From Cyanobacteria bacterium K_DeepCast_35m_m2_023 (GTDB taxonomy: Bacteria; Cyanobacteriota; Cyanobacteriia; PCC-6307; Cyanobiaceae), in NCBI GenBank assembly GCA_016882345.1, contig VGQR01000048.1:1-10347 (forward strand): DNA of 10,347 bases, given 5' to 3'. A model generated the notes under the pieces. That model saw only the letters and a program-made list of their open reading frames with translations. It was not told where the DNA came from and made no database searches. Below, piece after piece: positions 7,205 to 10,347 of the stretch. Numbering within the stretch: the first letter of the stretch is position 1; every line of letters starts with the position of its first letter. The translations under genes and the position numbers were made by a program.

Positions 7205-8094
7205 GCCTGCCAGCTCTGCTGGTTGAGGCGTTCACGGACCGCCCCTTCCGCGGCAATGGCGCCGCCGTGGTGCTGCTGGAGCACCCTGTCAGCGATGCCT
7301 GGATGCAGGCGTTGGCCCGCAGCCTCAACCAATCAGAAACAGCCTTTGTGCTGCAGGCCGATGCCGGTTGGTGGCTGCGCTGGTTCACGCCCAGCACCGA
7401 GGTGCCCCTGTGCGGCCATGGGACCCTGGCCGCCCTGCTGGCGCTGCAGCACTGGCAGCGTCTGGACGCCAGGGGCCAAACCGTGTTCTTCAGCCGCAGT
7501 GGCCCCATGCCGGTCGCCCTCGATGGCGGCCTGGGCGCGCTGTGCCTGCCATCAGCAGGCCTGCAGCCACAGGTGGCGCCCCCTGAGCTGCAGCAGCTGC
7601 TCAGCGAGGCCGTCGGCAGCCCCCCGCTGCGGTTCTGGCGCAGTGGCCTGGGCTACAGCGTGGCGCTGCTGCCGCCCGAGGCTCCGTTGGCAGCCATGGG
7701 CTCACCCTCGTCAAGGTTGCAACCATCCGAAGCGGGCGGCCTGGTGCTGATGCAGGCCATGGGCGGTTCCGCCTCCGATCCGATGGTCGCTGGCAAGGCC
7801 GCCGACTACCAACTGCGCTTCTTTGCACCCGGGCTCGGCATTGATGAAGACCCGGTCACCGGTTCCGCCCATGCCTTGGTGGCCCCCTATTGGCTGCAGC
7901 AGCTGCAGCGCCCGCAGGTGGTCGGTTGGCAGTGTTCGCCGCGCCCCGGTGGGATGTGCTGCGAATCGGCATCGTCAGGCATGATTCGACTGATCGGCAC
8001 CGGCGTTCTGCTGTGGTCTGGCAGCTTGCAACTGCAACCCGACGACTGCCCCGGCGCTGCCGAGAGCTGGCGTCGCTGCTGCGCCAGCAGCTGA
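7201..8094 (+). CDS. PhzF family isomerase
   Basis: This 297-aa protein belongs to the PhzF/diaminopimelate-epimerase-fold family, named after the phenazine isomerase; most members have unknown substrates. Family motifs are VEAFTDRPFRGN at the N-terminus, SETAFV with the catalytic-position Glu46, RWFTPSTEVPLCGHGTLA (60-77), and DYQLRFFAPGLGIDEDPVTGSAHALVAPYW (202-231), followed by RPGG (248-251). The first loop reads GNGAAVV where most members have GNPAAV. No phenazine genes are nearby, so phenazine synthesis is unlikely; a role on an unknown metabolite is the safe reading. It starts inside the gpsA stop (ATGA). The last 18 or so residues (PDDCPGAAESWRRCCASS) go beyond the family core and overlap the likely start of the SpoIID gene. 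Confidence 0.9.
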   Translation: MSLPALLVEAFTDRPFRGNGAAVVLLEHPVSDAWMQALARSLNQSETAFVLQADAGWWLRWFTPSTEVPLCGHGTLAALLALQHWQRLDARGQTVFFSRSGPMPVALDGGLGALCLPSAGLQPQVAPPELQQLLSEAVGSPPLRFWRSGLGYSVALLPPEAPLAAMGSPSSRLQPSEAGGLVLMQAMGGSASDPMVAGKAADYQLRFFAPGLGIDEDPVTGSAHALVAPYWLQQLQRPQVVGWQCSPRPGGMCCESASSGMIRLIGTGVLLWSGSLQLQPDDCPGAAESWRRCCASS

Positions 8095-9062
8095 ACCGTT
8101 GCCAACCCATCTGGCTGGGCGGTCCGCTCGCCCTGGCTCTGGCGGGGTTTGGCTTTGGTCTGCACCGGTTTGGATCGTCCCCTGCGGCAGGCGGAGCTGG
8201 TGCTGATCCCTTGCTCGAAGCGCTGGTCGCGGAAGCGACTCCGCCCCTGTCCCAGGTTGAGGCTGCCCGCGCCCGCCAACGGCTGAGCAGCGAGCCGGGT
8301 CATCCGCGCCAGCTGGCCCTCACCGAACCCGACCAGGCCCCCCCCCTGCCGCTGGAGATCCGCGTCGCGCTGCTCAGTGCAGGAACCCGACCCCAGCTCA
8401 CAGCCACCGCACCGTGGCAGCTGCGCAGTGCCAATGGAGCCGTACTGCAACAGGGCAGCGCTGCCGACCCCGTCGAGCTGGACCTGGCCATCCAGGCAGG
8501 CGAAGCCTGGCTGCTGACGGGCCGAGCGGGTGCCTTGCAGGCCAATGGCCGCCTCTACCCGGGCAGGATTCGCCTGGTCCCCAAGGACGACGGCGTCCAA
8601 CTGATCAATCACCTCAATCTGGAGAGCTACATCGCCTCGGTGGTGGGCTCGGAGATGCCCAGCAGCTGGCCCCTGCAGGCCCTGATGGCCCAGGCGGTGG
8701 CGGCGCGCTCGTATGCGCTGGCGCACATGGCCAGACCGGCCAACCGGCACTGGCATCTGGGAGACACCACCCGTTGGCAGGCCTACCGCGGTCTCGAACG
8801 GGTCAACGGCCACACCCGTGACGCCGCTGGCCGCACCGCAGGATTGATCCTCAGTTATCAGGGCGGCATTGTCGAAAGCCTCTATGCCGCCAATCGCGAG
8901 ATCACGCTTGAAGCCCACGGCCATCTGGGGGCGAGCATGAGCCAGCAAGGGGCCCGCAGCCTGGCCGAAGACGGCCATCGCTACAACGCCATCCTGGGTC
9001 GCTTCTACCCCGGAGCGTCGCTGGCACGGCTCCGGGCCGGGACTGGTGCCGGTGGCAGCTGA
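8013..9062 (+). CDS. SpoIID/LytB domain protein (putative envelope murein hydrolase)
   Basis: The protein is related to SpoIID, a lytic transglycosylase, and to the amidase enhancer LytB; in cyanobacteria, which do not sporulate, such proteins probably act on peptidoglycan. With the GTG start at 8013 it is 349 aa. An Arg-rich N-terminal stretch precedes a hydrophobic segment at about 33-49 (IWLGGPLALALAGFGFGL), a signal peptide or anchor that would put the rest outside the inner membrane. The core domain shows LNLESYIASVVGSEMPSSWP (from about 200), with Glu214 at the position of the catalytic glutamate of SpoIID, then LMAQAVAARSYAL. It ends with ASMSQQGARSLAEDG and ILGRFYPG. The start is uncertain: no ATG lies after the phzF stop, and a TTG at 8211 would lose the hydrophobic segment, so an 82-bp overlap with phzF is implied. 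The 3' end overlaps the next gene by 17 bp. Confidence 0.85.
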   Translation: MVWQLATATRRLPRRCRELASLLRQQLNRCQPIWLGGPLALALAGFGFGLHRFGSSPAAGGAGADPLLEALVAEATPPLSQVEAARARQRLSSEPGHPRQLALTEPDQAPPLPLEIRVALLSAGTRPQLTATAPWQLRSANGAVLQQGSAADPVELDLAIQAGEAWLLTGRAGALQANGRLYPGRIRLVPKDDGVQLINHLNLESYIASVVGSEMPSSWPLQALMAQAVAARSYALAHMARPANRHWHLGDTTRWQAYRGLERVNGHTRDAAGRTAGLILSYQGGIVESLYAANREITLEAHGHLGASMSQQGARSLAEDGHRYNAILGRFYPGASLARLRAGTGAGGS

Positions 9063-9882
9063 GCACTTCAGGCGACAGGCGCTGCAGCGCTCTGAGCAAG
9101 CCGAATCGAGCGGCCTGCTCGTGCCGCTCGACACCGAGCTGCTCGACCTGGCTCAGACACCGTTTGTGATCCGGCGGCTCCTGAGCCGCACCCCCAAACA
9201 CCTGCGGGCCGGCGGTCCCAAACCCAACCCCTTTCTGCCCTGGGAGAACGGGCTTGAGGTCTGCCGTCTGCCACCGGCCCATGTGCTGCTGCTCAACAAA
9301 TACCCGGTGCAGCGCGGTCATGTGCTGGTGATCACCGATCACTGGAAACCCCAGTCCGGTTGGCTGGAACCCGCGGACTGGGCTGCCGTGGTGCAGGTGG
9401 GCAGCGACACCCGGGGATTGTGGTTTTTCAACAGTTGTGCAGCCGCTGGTGCCAGCCAACCCCACCGCCATCTGCAACTGCTGCCCCGCTTGCCGGGCGA
9501 GCCCAGTTGCCCGTTGGAACCCCTGCTCGAGTCAGCGCTGGCCGGGGCGGCGCTGACAGAGGTCTTCCCCTGGGCCTGCGCGTTGAGCCCGCGCACCGAT
9601 CCGGCCGACCCGACCGAGCTGGCGGCGATCTATGACGAGCACAGCACCCGGCTTGGGTTGGGCTCACCCCAGAGCGACCCGCAGCCCAGCAAGCCTTACA
9701 ACCTGGTGTTCACCGATCGCTGGGTGCTCACGGTGTTGCGTCGATGCGAGCACTGGGCCGGCTTCAGCATCAACGCCCTCGGCTTTGCCGGCTGGCTGCT
9801 GGCGAGCGAGCGGTCCGATCTGAACTGGCTTGAACACCACGGATCCTGGGCGCTGCTGCAGGCCGTGGCGCTGCCGCGTTGA
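9046..9882 (+). CDS. Ap4A phosphorylase (ATP adenylyltransferase, HIT superfamily)
   Basis: The 278-aa product resembles Apa1/Apa2-type diadenosine tetraphosphate phosphorylases, which split Ap4A with phosphate into ATP and ADP in the cytoplasm and limit dinucleotide build-up under stress. The N-terminal part has PKPNPFLPWE (58-67) and LLLNKYPVQRGHVLVIT (81-97). The catalytic SQPHRHLQLLPR (137-148) has the HxHxQ signature at 140-144, with His142 the expected nucleotide-accepting residue. The C-terminal part has KPYNLVFTDRWVLTVLRR and INALGFAGWLL, typical of the ATP adenylyltransferase C-terminal domain. It is slightly shorter than the yeast enzymes (about 320 aa). The frame starts with GTG at 9046, inside the SpoIID gene; a second GTG at 9052 is equally possible. 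Overlap on the 5' side makes it the likely last gene of the gpsA-phzF-spoIID unit. Confidence 0.92.
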   Translation: MPVAAEHFRRQALQRSEQAESSGLLVPLDTELLDLAQTPFVIRRLLSRTPKHLRAGGPKPNPFLPWENGLEVCRLPPAHVLLLNKYPVQRGHVLVITDHWKPQSGWLEPADWAAVVQVGSDTRGLWFFNSCAAAGASQPHRHLQLLPRLPGEPSCPLEPLLESALAGAALTEVFPWACALSPRTDPADPTELAAIYDEHSTRLGLGSPQSDPQPSKPYNLVFTDRWVLTVLRRCEHWAGFSINALGFAGWLLASERSDLNWLEHHGSWALLQAVALPR

Positions 9883-9964
9883 AGCAGGCATTCCGTGGTT
9901 TCACGCTTGACGCGCCCCCCGGCGGCATCGGCAGCTGGAAGAGCACCGCTGATTCGACCTGCCG
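9883..9964 (+). other. Short intergenic region upstream of the sigma-like gene
   Basis: These 82 bases lie between the Ap4A phosphorylase stop and the sigma-like ATG. A TTGACG box is present at 9907-9912, but no -10-like hexamer follows at 16-18 bases, so no promoter is called. No hairpin with a T-tract is visible. Confidence 0.4.
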
Positions 9965-10315
9965 ATGGATCGCCCCCTGTCTCGCCGCAAGCTTCAACAA
10001 CGCAACCGCCTGGCCACGGCCCATCTCGCCCTGGTCCCACCAATCGCAGCGCGCTACGCCGTCAACAGCCCCGAACCGTTTGACGACCTGCTGCAGGTGG
10101 GAATGCTGGGTTTGCTGCGAGCGGCAGAGCGCTACAGCAGTCAGAACCCCGTGCCCTTCGAGAGCTATGCCAGGCCCCATATCCGCGGGGCGATCCTGCA
10201 CCAGCAAGATCTACAAATTACGCAGATGCCAGTGGCCTTAGCGAAGCCATCCGCGGGACGCTCACAGGAAGCAGCTCTGCTGCATATTGCTGCGAAGGAT
10301 GCAGCGTGGGCTTGA
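9965..10315 (+). CDS. Sigma-70 family factor, N-terminal region 2 only (truncated or broken)
   Basis: The first 79 residues of this 116-aa reading frame are region 2 of a short sigma-70 factor, the part that binds core RNA polymerase and melts the -10 region. Region 2.1 is RNRLATAHLALVPPIAARYA (13-32), region 2.2 is FDDLLQVGMLGLLRAAERY (39-57), and the start of region 2.3 is PFESYARPHIRGAILH (64-79). A cyanobacterial factor of this type should continue with something like YLRD and then regions 3 and 4 for another 150 or so residues. Instead the frame runs from codon 80 (about base 10202) into an unrelated 37-residue tail and stops at 10315. I could not find the missing regions in the other two + frames of the remaining sequence. 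It is therefore interrupted by other DNA, or the assembly is wrong here. As it stands it lacks the -35-binding region 4 and should not work as a sigma factor. Confidence 0.75.
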   Translation: MDRPLSRRKLQQRNRLATAHLALVPPIAARYAVNSPEPFDDLLQVGMLGLLRAAERYSSQNPVPFESYARPHIRGAILHQQDLQITQMPVALAKPSAGRSQEAALLHIAAKDAAWA

Positions 10316-10347
10316 AGAGATCTAGGCCCAACACCCAGCTGGGGTAG
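10202..10347. repeat. Repeat-like non-coding segment at the right edge
   Basis: About 57% G+C by hand count, clearly below the rest of the window, and unrelated to the sigma gene it follows. It contains GCTGCAT/ATGCAGC arms (10279-10285 and 10299-10305; 7 bp, 13-base loop), GCAGC/GCTGC arms (10271-10275 and 10279-10283), and a CGAAGCCATCCGCGGGACGC stretch (10244-10263 region) that I recognise as similar to short dispersed repeats of cyanobacterial genomes; this recognition is from memory and unverified. On the - strand a 43-codon open frame enters from the right edge and stops at 10218; its ending, VPRMASLRPLASA, is like the peptide such repeats encode when read through. Confidence 0.4.

Noticed and set aside
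7890..8012. ATG 7890 as the spoIID start
   Set aside because: It would add 41 low-complexity residues lying entirely within conserved PhzF coding sequence and put the export segment far from the N-terminus.
7887..9134. Long - strand open frame (415 codons) opposite spoIID
   Set aside because: Antisense shadow; the + strand carries clear PhzF and SpoIID motifs over the same bases.
1..10347. CRISPR array, tRNA, rRNA, transposase, toxin-antitoxin or defence system
   Set aside because: No regularly spaced repeats, cloverleaf sequences, DDE-type or defence motifs were found on reading both strands.

Overview
The window is GC-rich (roughly two thirds G+C), tightly packed, and reads as chromosomal DNA of a picocyanobacterium of the Synechococcus/Cyanobium type. 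This rests on the character of the encoded proteins: a MetH with the [10 protein letters not shown] activation-domain motif, a shortened GpsA, a SpoIID/LytB protein in an otherwise Gram-negative-like gene set, and a short group-3-like sigma factor. Two GCGATCGC (HIP1) octamers fit the same origin. This is inference from protein recognition; no search was run.

Left block (1-4599, + strand): the 3' two thirds of a branched-chain aminotransferase gene (ilvE-like) overlaps the start of a complete cobalamin-dependent methionine synthase gene (metH, 1225 aa) in a TGATG junction. A 90-aa protein of unknown function follows 25 bp after metH. The first two genes put branched-chain amino acid and methionine synthesis in one transcription unit.

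Middle (4600-6244): a very acidic 75-aa hypothetical protein is encoded on the - strand and converges on the left block across a short stem-loop. A divergent 137-bp intergenic region carries a 14-bp imperfect tandem repeat and a candidate promoter. A DUF2237 protein (+) follows, then a convergent SDR-family oxidoreductase (-) whose active-site region contains a perfect 15-bp tandem duplication.

Right block (6281-9882, + strand): four overlapping genes encode glycerol-3-phosphate dehydrogenase (gpsA), a PhzF-family isomerase, a SpoIID/LytB-domain envelope protein and an Ap4A phosphorylase of the HIT superfamily. The overlaps (4, 82 and 17 bp) imply a single co-transcribed, translationally coupled unit covering phospholipid precursor supply, an unassigned isomerase, cell-wall remodelling and dinucleotide turnover.

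Right edge (9965-10347): a sigma-70 family gene begins normally but loses all family resemblance after about codon 79. The last ~145 bases are lower in GC, rich in short inverted repeats, and resemble dispersed cyanobacterial repeat DNA. This is either a real disruption of the sigma gene or an assembly/contig-end artefact, and it is the most unusual structural feature here. I found no RNA genes, CRISPR array, transposase or clear novel multi-gene system.
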